A stretch of DNA of 64,000 nt. Origin: Cyanobacterium stanieri LEGE 03274 (GTDB taxonomy: Bacteria > Cyanobacteriota > Cyanobacteriia > Cyanobacteriales > Cyanobacteriaceae). The notes beneath the pieces were generated by a model that saw nothing but the letters and a program-made list of their open reading frames with translations, did not search any database and was not told the origin of the DNA. Of the stretch, positions 19,891 through 27,718 are shown piece by piece (position 1 is the first letter of the stretch; every line of letters starts with the position of its first letter). Both the position numbers and the translations under genes were made by a program. The DNA is taken from NCBI RefSeq assembly GCF_015207825.1, contig NZ_JADEWC010000019.1, positions 1-64,000 on the forward strand, read 5' to 3'.

Positions 19891-19962
19891 TCCTCGATAG
19901 CTCAGCGGTAGAGCGGTCGGCTGTTAACCGATTGGTCGTAGGTTCGAATCCTACTCGGGGAG
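19891..19962 (+). tRNA. trnN: tRNA-Asn (GTT)
   Basis: Cloverleaf with acceptor TCCTCGA pairing to TCGGGGA, D arm AGCTCAGCGGTAGAGC, anticodon loop CTGTTAA (GTT) and T arm AGGTTCGAATCCT. The discriminator base is G. CCA is not encoded. Confidence 0.95.
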
Positions 19963-20045
19963 TTAAAAAAAATAAAATGTAGTGTTACTATCATACCCTA
20001 TAATAGTCGAAAATTAATTTTAGATTATTATAGGTTTTTTTATAC

Positions 20046-21182
20046 ATGATAGTTGTGGGTTTGATGAGTGGTACTTCTGTTGATGGCATTGATGCGGCAG
20101 TGGTAAACATAGAGGGTGATGGTTTAGATTTAACCGTCAATTTATTAGCGGGGCAAACTTTTCCTTACCCCGATGATTTACGCTCTCAGATATTGGCTGT
20201 ATGTGAAGGGGCTAGTATATCTATGGAGGATTTGGCGAAGTTGGACGGTGCGATCGCCTCTTGTTTTGCTGATGCTACTATTAATGTTATTCCCGAAAAT
20301 CTCAAAGTTGATTTAATCGGCTCTCACGGACAAACAGTTTTCCATCAACCAGCACAGGAACATCAATTGGGTTATAGTTTACAACTAGGTAGAGGAGAGT
20401 TAATCGCCCATCTTACCCACATCACCACCGTCAGTAATTTTCGTCAAGGTGACATCGCCATGGGAGGCCATGGAGCGCCTTTAGTGTCTAAAATTGATTT
20501 ATGCTTATTTGCCCATCCAAAACATAACCGTTGTTTACAAAATCTCGGTGGTATCGGTAATGTTACTTATCTTCCCGCTAACCATCAACCTCAATGGCAA
20601 GAAAAAATAATGGGTTGGGATACAGGGCCGGGCAATGCTTTAATAGATTTAGCCGTACAAAAATTTACCCATAATCAAAAAACCTTCGATTTTGACGGGC
20701 AATGGAGTCGGCAGGGTAAGCCTTGTATGCCCCTAGTTAAAACATGGCTAAAACAGGATTTCTTTAATCAAAAACCACCCAAATCTACGGGCAGAGAATT
20801 ATTTGGACATTTATATTTAGAGCAGTGTTTAAAAGATGCTCAATCCTTCGATTTATCCGAGGCAGATTTTTTGGCTACCCTCACTGAGTTAACAGCCGCT
20901 TCCGTTGCTCACAACTATAAGAAGTTTTTACCCACATTACCCCATGATTTAATCTTAGGGGGGGGAGGCAGTAGCAACGGTTATTTAAAGGAAAGACTAC
21001 AGGCAAACTTACCCACTGTAAACCTTTTAACTACCGATGACTTTAACGTTAGCACAGAGTTTAAAGAGGCGATCGCCTTTGCCATTTTAGCTTATTGGCG
21101 GGTAAACTCCTTTACGGGAAACTTACCCGTAGTGACAGGGGCGAAAAAAGAAGCCCTCCTCGGGGAGATTCATTATCCCTAA
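20046..21182 (+). CDS. anmK: Anhydro-N-acetylmuramic acid kinase
   Basis: A 378-residue kinase that converts anhydro-MurNAc to MurNAc-6-phosphate in peptidoglycan recycling. Motifs are [16 protein letters not shown] at the N-terminus, [45 protein letters not shown] and [14 protein letters not shown]. The length is standard. It converges with the DUF4327 gene, whose stop is only 5 bp away. Confidence 0.95.
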   Translation: MIVVGLMSGTSVDGIDAAVVNIEGDGLDLTVNLLAGQTFPYPDDLRSQILAVCEGASISMEDLAKLDGAIASCFADATINVIPENLKVDLIGSHGQTVFHQPAQEHQLGYSLQLGRGELIAHLTHITTVSNFRQGDIAMGGHGAPLVSKIDLCLFAHPKHNRCLQNLGGIGNVTYLPANHQPQWQEKIMGWDTGPGNALIDLAVQKFTHNQKTFDFDGQWSRQGKPCMPLVKTWLKQDFFNQKPPKSTGRELFGHLYLEQCLKDAQSFDLSEADFLATLTELTAASVAHNYKKFLPTLPHDLILGGGGSSNGYLKERLQANLPTVNLLTTDDFNVSTEFKEAIAFAILAYWRVNSFTGNLPVVTGAKKEALLGEIHYP

Positions 21183-21187
21183 AAAAA

Positions 21188-21406
21188 TTAATCATCCCAA
21201 GTTTCTACCACAAGAATATCACTAACAGGATCTTGCATAGAAAAACCATAGGCAACTAATTCCGACTTAAAAAACGACCATTGATCACCAAATAAAAGTG
21301 CAATCTTACCAATACTATCATCGGACTTGATAATCTCAGAATTAACCAATGATACTACTTTCTGTTGCAACTTCACCATGGGATGAATTACCTGCTTATT
21401 GGGCAT
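21188..21406 (-). CDS. DUF4327 family protein
   Basis: A 72-residue protein that matches the small cyanobacterial DUF4327 family in length and pattern: VIHPMVKLQQKV near the start, SIGKIALLFGDQW in the middle and YGFSMQDPVSDILVVETWD at the end. No function is established. It is transcribed alone towards anmK. Confidence 0.8.
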   Translation of the reverse strand: MPNKQVIHPMVKLQQKVVSLVNSEIIKSDDSIGKIALLFGDQWSFFKSELVAYGFSMQDPVSDILVVETWDD

Positions 21407-21821
21407 AAAATTCCTAATACTTTACTAAAACGATAAAAATGATTTGATTGTTGAGTAATCTATCGAACCAAGGAAAACTATCTATTTTGCTTAGAGAGTA
21501 ATTTTTAGCTTCCCTACTCCATTATTACCATAATTAAAGACAATTGACAACCCACTAGAATTTTTTTAAATAGATAACTACTGTAACTGTATCGATTGTT
21601 ACAAGACTTTTTTCACTAATAAATATAGACAAACTATAAAAACATAAAACGAGGGGTTAGGTAAAAAAATAACTATTAATTAAAGTTAAATTATACCTAA
21701 CCATAACAGTAACTTATCTCGCTTTTACCTGAACTAAATGCCATAAAAATTTGTTGACTAAATCTTGATTTTTTTTGACATTATCAGGAGAGATTGTTTA
21801 GACAATGTTACAAGATAAAAA
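21407..21821. other. Gene-free region upstream of the DUF4327 gene and downstream of speD
   Basis: About 415 bp with no gene. It contains one clear inverted repeat: GGTTAGGTA at 21655-21663 and TACCTAACC at 21694-21702, with 30 A+T-rich bases between. A smaller one lies near 21794 (ATTGT and ACAAT arms), close to the speD end. The first could be a transcript-end or processing structure, but there is no clear U-tract. Confidence 0.35.
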
Positions 21822-22235
21822 CTAACTCACCGCTTGTAAACTAGACGCAAAATCTTGGGCAAGGGTATCAGTCAACTGCTCATGAACTGGTTGCTCAAAA
21901 CCTCGGTCAATTTCGCGCATGGTGGCTTTTTTTGCTTCTAAGGCAACTTGTAACACTTTCATGGCTTCCCTTGGTTGCCCCGCACCGCAGAAAAATAAAT
22001 CGGCGGCAAAGTAACCATGTTCTGGCCATGTATGAATAGCAATATGAGATTCCGCTAGGGTAACGGTAGCTGTTACACCGTGGGGACTAAATTGGTGTAC
22101 ACACATATCAATTAATGTCGCTTTTCCTGCACTGATGGCGTCTAATAATGCTTGACGAATTTTTTCAGGATTATTTAAAAGATCAGCCGGTGCTTCCCAA
22201 GCGTCTACCACTAAATGTGTACCCACTTTATTCAT
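21822..22235 (-). CDS. speD: S-adenosylmethionine decarboxylase proenzyme (class 1B)
   Basis: A 137-residue proenzyme making decarboxylated SAM for polyamine synthesis. LAESHIAIHTWPEHGY holds the Glu-Ser self-cleavage site; S63 would become the pyruvoyl group. FFCGAG carries the catalytic Cys. I chose ATG 22235 (MNKVGTHLVVDAW) because the family normally begins there; an in-frame TTG at 22244 would add three residues. Upstream is a 250-bp gap with a long-range inverted repeat. Confidence 0.93.
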   Translation of the reverse strand: MNKVGTHLVVDAWEAPADLLNNPEKIRQALLDAISAGKATLIDMCVHQFSPHGVTATVTLAESHIAIHTWPEHGYFAADLFFCGAGQPREAMKVLQVALEAKKATMREIDRGFEQPVHEQLTDTLAQDFASSLQAVS

Positions 22236-22291
22236 TCTTGTCAACTCACTCTATACTCTCTTTGATAATTTGCATGGGTGAGAATTTCTTT

Positions 22292-22439
22292 TTTTTAAGC
22301 ACATACGGCAACAGATGTCACCCTTCCCGAAGAAGAAGATTTAGTAAAATATGGGTATTTGGTAAAATCCTTTCTTTTTGTGAGGAAAAATGTTCGCTAG
22401 ATTTTTCTTTCGGTAACGAGCATTTGAAGTGCTTAAAAA
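22292..22439. other. Long-range inverted repeat in the speD leader
   Basis: TTTTTAAGCAC at 22292-22302 and GTGCTTAAAAA at 22429-22439 are perfect 11-bp inverted copies 126 bp apart, in the gap between pyrE and speD. If transcribed leftwards the arms could pair ahead of speD. No gene is evident between them: the longest minus-strand frame here has no usable start codon. Confidence 0.35.
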
Positions 22440-22502
22440 TCGATTTAACTCACGTAAGATACAATAATATACAAAGTAATCTTTTTTGTCAAGATATTCT
22501 GT

Positions 22503-23072
22503 TTATTTTTCTCGATTTCTTGCTTGAATATCGGCAATGGTGAAAATACTTTCAAATTGCAATCCTTGAGACTGATAAAACTCAGCGCCCCCGGCTTGAC
22601 GATCTACTAAAGAGATTATTTTATCTACTTTGTATCCTGCGTTAATCAGTCTTTCCACGGCTAACATGGCAGATTTACCAGTGGTGACCACATCTTCTAA
22701 AACTGTTATCATAGAGCCTTCTGGGAGACTGGGTCCTTCGATGTAGGCTTTAGTACCGTGACCTTTAGCTTCTTTACGAATAATTAGAGCGGGAATGGGG
22801 TTATTTTCGTAGGCCGAAACCACGCTAACGGCACTGACGATGGGATCTGCCCCTAGGGTAAGCCCCGCTATGGCTTTAGTTTGATCGTCAAGCATGGTAT
22901 AAATTAGTTTACCTACGGCTAAAGCCCCTTGCGCCCTAAGAGTAACTTGTTTGCCGTTGAGATAAAAATTACTTTTTTGTCCTGAAGAAAGGATAAAGTC
23001 CCCTTCTTGATAGGCATACTCTACAAACATATCCAATAGTTGTTGTTTGAGAGATAAGCTGTTATTGTCCAT
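22503..23072 (-). CDS. pyrE: Orotate phosphoribosyltransferase
   Basis: A 189-residue type I phosphoribosyltransferase making OMP from orotate and PRPP. The PRPP loop is MITVLEDVVTTGKS, with GLTLGADPIVSAV and RKEAKGHGTKAYIEG as further family marks. Length matches stand-alone PyrE. It lies upstream of speD on the same strand, 258 bp apart and probably separately transcribed. Confidence 0.95.
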   Translation of the reverse strand: MDNNSLSLKQQLLDMFVEYAYQEGDFILSSGQKSNFYLNGKQVTLRAQGALAVGKLIYTMLDDQTKAIAGLTLGADPIVSAVSVVSAYENNPIPALIIRKEAKGHGTKAYIEGPSLPEGSMITVLEDVVTTGKSAMLAVERLINAGYKVDKIISLVDRQAGGAEFYQSQGLQFESIFTIADIQARNREK

Positions 23073-23142
23073 AATATTAAAGATATTTAATTCTAGTTTT
23101 CGTTACAATTAGAGCAAACATGATTTTAGCAAACAATTAATT

Positions 23143-23601
23143 ATGTTCCCAAAAATTTCTCGTTTTGTCACCATTGCTGCTTTAACTACTCTTACTTGTG
23201 TTATTGCCCATCCTTCCGATGCTAGTGCGTCGGATCAAGAATTAATTAGCCAAAATACATATCAAAATCGCTCTAGGGTGAATTCCACAGAGGTTGTGGA
23301 GACAACGGTTAGTCCTCTTACTTTTCCTGAGTTACTTGATGAGGCTTTTCATTATCATAGTGGAGATTTTTTTGAAAAGTCTTCGGTGACTGGTTTCCTT
23401 GATTCTATGTTGGGCTTAAGACATGGGGGGGAAGGTTCTTATCCTGAAAATAATATCGCTAGGGATGGATTTCTTTTGAATGTGATTATGACTGATTATT
23501 TTAAACAACTTCAGCAGGGTTCTCCCCGTGTACGTACAAGGGATATGGATTCTCCTTTTAGGGATTCTTTACGTACGAATCCTGATTATCTTGTTCCTTA
23601 G
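23143..23601 (+). CDS. Conserved secreted hypothetical protein
   Basis: A 152-residue protein with a likely signal peptide (ISRFVTIAALTTLTCVIAHP, then SDASASD). The mature part contains FPELLDEAFHYHSGDFFEKS and a C-terminal FRDSLRTNPDYL. I believe relatives occur in other cyanobacteria, but I know of no function. No lipobox or cofactor motif is visible. The CAU tRNA gene lies 13 bp downstream in antisense, so the transcripts could interfere. Confidence 0.65.
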   Translation: MFPKISRFVTIAALTTLTCVIAHPSDASASDQELISQNTYQNRSRVNSTEVVETTVSPLTFPELLDEAFHYHSGDFFEKSSVTGFLDSMLGLRHGGEGSYPENNIARDGFLLNVIMTDYFKQLQQGSPRVRTRDMDSPFRDSLRTNPDYLVP

Positions 23602-23614
23602 GAGTTCGACAAAA

Positions 23615-23687
23615 TCCAGGGTACAGGAGTTGAACCTGTCTAGGGCGAATTATGAGTTCGCTGCCTCAACCGCTCGGCCAACCCTGG
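23615..23687 (-). tRNA. tRNA with CAT anticodon, probably tRNA-Ile2
   Basis: Acceptor CCAGGGT pairs with ACCCTGG and the discriminator is A. The D arm is GCCGAGCGGTTGAGGC, the anticodon arm GCGAA-CTCATAA-TTCGC, the variable loop CCTAG and the T arm ACAGG-TTCAACT-CCTGT. The anticodon is CAT. Initiator features (C1:A72 mismatch, GGG/CCC in the anticodon stem) are absent. The Leu-like D arm and the AACTCATAATT context resemble plastid trnI-CAU, whose C34 is modified to lysidine. Elongator tRNA-Met is the alternative. Confidence 0.85.
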
Positions 23688-23892
23688 TCACTTTTACTAT
23701 TATAAAAGGTAGTAGTACCTTTTTGTCAAATGTTGGGTGATGGTTTCTGGGTTTTTTTGCATAATTAAGGCTTTTAAGGCGGATTTGTTAGTTTTTTTGT
23801 CTAAATGGTGTAAATTAGAGTTTGTTTTTCTTTTTGGGGCTGGGGTTTTTGTGAAGTTTTTTGTTATTTAAGTAGTGGGGTAATAGTTGATT

Positions 23893-24144
23893 ATGAATAG
23901 TGGTGTAATTACTTTTTTGGTGGTTATTTTTGGTAGTGTTTTTGCAGGAGTGGCTACAGGGGCGATCGCCCATTATATGGGTAATGAATCTTTGGCGGGA
24001 ATCTCGTCACCTCAAGAAAATCCTACGGCTCAATTCGTGGATGAAAATGATAATTCTGGGGAAGGTTTTTCTTTAATTAATGAGCAAGAAATTCTCACGG
24101 AAATTAATGATCTTAAGCAAAGACATAAAAGTTCTCAAAAGTAA
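23893..24144 (+). CDS. Small single-pass membrane protein
   Basis: An 83-residue protein with one N-terminal hydrophobic helix (VITFLVVIFGSVFAGVATGAI), a Glu/Asp-rich middle and a C-terminal helix (EQEILTEINDLKQRH). ATG 23893 is preferred over TTG 23887. The next gene begins 29 bp later, and the following ferredoxin-like gene is close behind it, suggesting one transcription unit. I do not recognise a family. Confidence 0.55.
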   Translation: MNSGVITFLVVIFGSVFAGVATGAIAHYMGNESLAGISSPQENPTAQFVDENDNSGEGFSLINEQEILTEINDLKQRHKSSQK

Positions 24145-24173
24145 TTAATTGATTTTGAATTGAAGGTTAGCCC

Positions 24174-25175
24174 ATGAATAATGATTCTAATAATAATTTA
24201 AATAAATCTTGGTGGAATCGTCCTTTATGGGGCGATCGTACCATGGTAGAAAAGCTAGAATCAATCATCCATAAAGAACAAGAAAAAATTCCTGAAGAAG
24301 TAATCAAACATCATGAACAAGTGATGTCAGAATTAAAAATCTTGACCCCCATTGGTAGAGCTTTAGATAACCCTAAATTTGTTGAACCAGAATTTGTCAC
24401 CTTCTTTAACATAAACAATCTTTTTGCCCAAGAAATCGGCGAATATGAAGGATTAAGAAACTATGTAGCCCTTTTTCGGGTTGCCGTAGAAGCACAACAC
24501 ACCTTTTTAAAAATTGAACAAATCGAACTTTCTCACCGCAGCACCAAACAACAAGCACTCTATGAATTTGTCCTCAAAAAACTAGAAGAAAAACTCAAAC
24601 CAGAAGAATTTATTGAAGCATTAAACGCAGAAAGAAAAGCAATTCTACCGGATATAAAAACAGAAGAGGGAAAATTTGCTGTTAATTCCTATGTAGAAAC
24701 TTTGGAAACTGTGGCCCGTCAAGATGAATTAGCCCTCAAATTATTATACCTTTTTAAAAAGTATAATTTAGAGGATTTTTCCTTGTTAAAAACAGTTTCA
24801 GACATGGTCAATTATCTCTTAAATAAAAACCTCCAAAATTTTAATGAAATAGTATTATTTGTCAAAATAAATCGAGAAAAATTTATCAAACTAAGTAACA
24901 TTATCGAAATCCCCCCAGAAAAAACCAAAGATGAGGATTTCGCCAGAATGTTTCAGTATATAGCCCTCAAAAGAAAATACCAAGATATTTACGTTCAATT
25001 CCAAAGACTTTTAGAATTACTAACCTTGTGGAATAGTTTTTATCAAACCACCAAAGATATTAGAAGCCATTATCCCTCCACAGAATTTGCCCATCCCGAA
25101 GAATTTGAAAAGCCCATTCCGGGGGAAGACTTATACTTTAGATACAAAAACGTTATTAATCAGCTAAAAAATTAA
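24174..25175 (+). CDS. Conserved hypothetical, alpha-helical soluble protein
   Basis: A 333-residue protein without signal peptide or membrane segments. It is almost entirely helical by composition. The N-terminal SWWNRPLWGDRTMVEKLESI is followed by long charged helices, and the C-terminus has DLYFRYKNVINQLKN. No catalytic motif is recognisable. The ferredoxin-like gene starts 6 bp after its stop, so the two are almost certainly co-translated or co-transcribed. A role as partner of that Fe-S protein is inference from position. Confidence 0.6.
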   Translation: MNNDSNNNLNKSWWNRPLWGDRTMVEKLESIIHKEQEKIPEEVIKHHEQVMSELKILTPIGRALDNPKFVEPEFVTFFNINNLFAQEIGEYEGLRNYVALFRVAVEAQHTFLKIEQIELSHRSTKQQALYEFVLKKLEEKLKPEEFIEALNAERKAILPDIKTEEGKFAVNSYVETLETVARQDELALKLLYLFKKYNLEDFSLLKTVSDMVNYLLNKNLQNFNEIVLFVKINREKFIKLSNIIEIPPEKTKDEDFARMFQYIALKRKYQDIYVQFQRLLELLTLWNSFYQTTKDIRSHYPSTEFAHPEEFEKPIPGEDLYFRYKNVINQLKN

Positions 25176-25181
25176 AGGGAA

Positions 25182-25430
25182 ATGACGATCAAAATTAAAT
25201 TTTTACCAGATAATATAACCACCGAAGCCGAAGCAGGAGAGCCAATATTAGAGGTGGCATCCCGTGCGGGGGTGTTTATTCCTACGGGTTGTTTGATGGG
25301 ATCTTGTCATGCCTGTGAAGTGGAAATAGGGCCAGAAGGGGAAGAAGATATAATTTGTGCTTGTATTAGTGCAGTACCTGCGGGAGAAAAAGAGTTGATA
25401 ATTAATGTATACTCTGATCCTGTTTGGTAA
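25182..25430 (+). CDS. Short ferredoxin-like [2Fe-2S] protein
   Basis: An 82-residue plant-type ferredoxin fold. Cys residues are C37, C42 and C45 (CLMGSCHAC, Cx4Cx2C) and C59/C61 in IICAC. In ordinary ferredoxins the fourth ligand comes about 29 residues after the third; here only 13 separate C45 from C59, so the intervening segment is shortened. The compact GEPILEVASRAGVFIPTGC beginning is otherwise classical. It starts 6 bp after the helical hypothetical gene and ends 24 bp before trmL. Confidence 0.82.
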   Translation: MTIKIKFLPDNITTEAEAGEPILEVASRAGVFIPTGCLMGSCHACEVEIGPEGEEDIICACISAVPAGEKELIINVYSDPVW

Positions 25431-25454
25431 CACTTTCATGGAGATTTTTTTTAA

Positions 25455-25910
25455 ATGCCTAAAATTGTTTTAGTTCATCCCCAAATTCCCCCCAACACGG
25501 GTAATATCGCTAGAACTTGTGCCGCCACTGCCACAGAGCTTCATTTAGTAGGCCCTTTAGGGTTTGAGATTAGCGATCGCTACTTAAAACGAGCAGGATT
25601 AGATTATTGGCCCCATGTGAAACTCTCTTACCATAACGACATCACAGAATTTTTGGACGTGGCCAAACAAAGGGGAGGAAGATTAATTGGTTATAGTGTA
25701 CGGGGAAAAAAAGATTATTTAGAGTGTGAATATTTCCAAGATGATTGGTTATTATTTGGTAGCGAAACCAACGGATTACCCCCTGAACTTCTGGCACAAT
25801 GTGATTTGACCAGTTTTATTCGGATGGAGGAAGGAACAGTGCGTAGTTTAAATTTATCTGTTAGTGTGTCGGTGGTGTTATTTGAAACCCGTCGTCAATT
25901 GAAAAAATGA
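25455..25910 (+). CDS. trmL: tRNA (cytidine/uridine-34 2'-O)-methyltransferase
   Basis: A 151-residue minimal SPOUT methyltransferase that modifies the wobble base of some tRNA-Leu species. The trefoil-knot motifs are visible: HPQIPPNTGNIARTCAAT (motif 1), LLFGSETNGLPPE (motif 2) and VRSLNLSVSVSVVLFE (motif 3). The last usually reads SLNLSNS or SLNLSVA, so the second Ser-Val variant is minor. The length is typical of TrmL. Confidence 0.93.
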   Translation: MPKIVLVHPQIPPNTGNIARTCAATATELHLVGPLGFEISDRYLKRAGLDYWPHVKLSYHNDITEFLDVAKQRGGRLIGYSVRGKKDYLECEYFQDDWLLFGSETNGLPPELLAQCDLTSFIRMEEGTVRSLNLSVSVSVVLFETRRQLKK

Positions 25911-25947
25911 GGTTAGGGAGATAATATTTTGCTGTCTCAATTTCTAA

Positions 25948-25986
25948 CGTCATTTAATTATATTTCAGACAATAATCAAGCAATGC
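25948..25986 (-). repeat. Partial copy of inverted-repeat element family A
   Basis: These 39 bp match the right end of the element at 27523-27637 (27598-27636) at 32 of 39 positions without gaps, ending in AAGCAATGC. No partner left end is clear, so it is probably a decayed or solo copy. It lies in the gap between trmL and the M23 peptidase gene. Confidence 0.55.
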
Positions 25987-26183
25987 TAAAGATTAAGAGA
26001 GCAACCTATTTGGGGCTTTTTTAAGCAAAATTGCACATTTACTGATAGATTAAGTTAAAATTTACCTTTAACATTTTTTTTAGATTCAATGACTTTGATG
26101 GTGACTTGACAGTAATTTTTTTATTTCTGTTTGTAGTTTTCTGTCTATTATTTTGATTAGTATTAAGTAACAGGAACAAAACG

Positions 26184-27512
26184 ATGAATTTTCAACAGAC
26201 ATCTAACCATGTTTATAAGGGAGCATTTGCGATCGCCCTTGGAATCATTGCCATACCAGAATCAGCATCAGCGGTAGTTATCAATGAATCATCCATAAAC
26301 AGCCCTACTTTGCTAGTGAGCAACCCCGAACAAATCGCCTCCTTAAACCCCAATCAGGGGGAATTGAACCAAAACAGCGAAACATTAGAGAAAACAGAAT
26401 TCGACATTGCCAGTAACCGTAGATTAAGACAACTACTTAGTGCCAATGATCAACCTGAATTGTCTGCGGTGTTTCAACTAGAGAATCAAGACACAGAAAA
26501 TATCATCAGCGCCCAAGAAATTAGCACCTATCAAAATAACCCAGAAACCAATAATTCCTCACTAAACTTCACACCCACCCAAGAAACCACCATCGCCCAA
26601 TCCCAACCCATTCCCATTGCCGTAGAAAACGTTAACCAAGATGTTAACCAAGGGATTCCCATTCAAGTAGTTCCCGCCGTGGAAAATAACTCAGAAAACT
26701 TCTCTCAAAATCAACCCGTTTTAATTCCTACCCAAACAGAATTTAGCTTTGAAAATAATACCCCTACACAAGACTTTCAAAGCAACAACCCCAATACCTT
26801 CAATGACAATTCTTCTACCTCTGGGGAAGACTTTACCCAAGCCTACGAGCCTGAATATAGAGAAACCGCAGTAGTACCCATTGAGGTGCAAAGTTTTACC
26901 CCCAATAATCAACCCACCCTCATCAGTAATCAAGAAACATTTGATTTTAACGTTAGGGAATTAAATAACAATGATCCTACCCAAGTAACGCCTCCCCGAG
27001 AAGTGGCATCAATTCCCATTCAGATAGATTTTTATAACCCTGCCAATATGCCGCCCCCGGCTAATATTGATTCCCCTGATATTCCCCCTCAACTTAATTC
27101 CCCTGAGCAGTTTTTGCCCGAAACCGAACGACCCTTTAACGGTTATATTTGGCCGGCTAAGGGGGTGTTTACCTCTGGGTATGGCCCTCGTTGGGGTAGG
27201 ATGCACCGAGGAATAGATATTGCAGGGCCTGTCGGTACTCCCATTGTGGCGGCCGCTGATGGAGAGGTGATTACCTCTGGTTGGAGTACAGGGGGTTATG
27301 GTAATTGGGTTCGTATTAGACATAATGATGGTTCTATTACCCTTTATGCACACCATAGCCGTAACCATGTGCGCCGTGGACAGAGGGTAAGACAAGGGCA
27401 GTTAATCGCTGATATGGGTAGTACGGGTTTTAGCACGGGGCCCCATCTTCATTTTGAGATTCATCGTGGAGGAAGGGCGGTTAATCCTATGAGTCATTTG
27501 GCAAGAAGATAG
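26184..27512 (+). CDS. M23-family (LytM) metallopeptidase with long disordered linker
   Basis: A 442-residue exported protein. A signal-like segment (GAFAIALGIIAIPESASA) is followed by about 280 residues of Asn/Gln/Pro/Thr-rich linker with repeated VVP/IPI-type beta-like snippets. The peptidase domain spans roughly 320-438. Zinc-ligand motifs are MHRGIDIAG (HxxxD, about H341/D345) and GPHLHFEI (H421/H423), with YAHHS between them, so the active-site set looks complete. The family cleaves peptidoglycan cross-links or regulates amidases. No LysM or SH3 domain is visible. Confidence 0.9.
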   Translation: MNFQQTSNHVYKGAFAIALGIIAIPESASAVVINESSINSPTLLVSNPEQIASLNPNQGELNQNSETLEKTEFDIASNRRLRQLLSANDQPELSAVFQLENQDTENIISAQEISTYQNNPETNNSSLNFTPTQETTIAQSQPIPIAVENVNQDVNQGIPIQVVPAVENNSENFSQNQPVLIPTQTEFSFENNTPTQDFQSNNPNTFNDNSSTSGEDFTQAYEPEYRETAVVPIEVQSFTPNNQPTLISNQETFDFNVRELNNNDPTQVTPPREVASIPIQIDFYNPANMPPPANIDSPDIPPQLNSPEQFLPETERPFNGYIWPAKGVFTSGYGPRWGRMHRGIDIAGPVGTPIVAAADGEVITSGWSTGGYGNWVRIRHNDGSITLYAHHSRNHVRRGQRVRQGQLIADMGSTGFSTGPHLHFEIHRGGRAVNPMSHLARR

Positions 27513-27522
27513 TTTCTTTTTT

Positions 27523-27637
27523 GGCGTTGCTGATTTTAGGTATAATTTTTCGTTGAGAAAGGGAACAGTTGTAATATTTAGGGGTCTTAGTTTCTTGTGT
27601 CGTTCAACTATATTTCATACCATAATTAAGCAATGCC
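27523..27637. mobile_element. MITE-like element A, copy at 27.5 kb
   Basis: A 115-bp segment with imperfect inverted ends. The left end reads GGCGTTGCTGATTTTAGGTA and the right end, reversed, GGCATTGCTTAATTATGGTA. It starts 10 bp after the M23 gene stop. The flanks are T-rich on both sides, so a direct repeat cannot be judged. Its length and ends match the copy at 36847-36963. No coding capacity. Confidence 0.65.
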
Positions 27638-27718
27638 ATTTTTTTTTAAAGTAATCCCTTAGTCATGGGGGGTTACAATGGGGCTATCTTGTTTTTAGTT
27701 TTTGTTGTTCAATGAGTT

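Noticed and set aside
22148-22543. Plus-strand frame of 131 codons over speD and its upstream gap
   Set aside because: It runs antisense into speD and pyrE, has no family resemblance and covers the inverted-repeat leader.
23615-23687. Initiator tRNA-fMet
   Set aside because: Position 1-72 is paired and the anticodon stem lacks the three G-C pairs of initiators.
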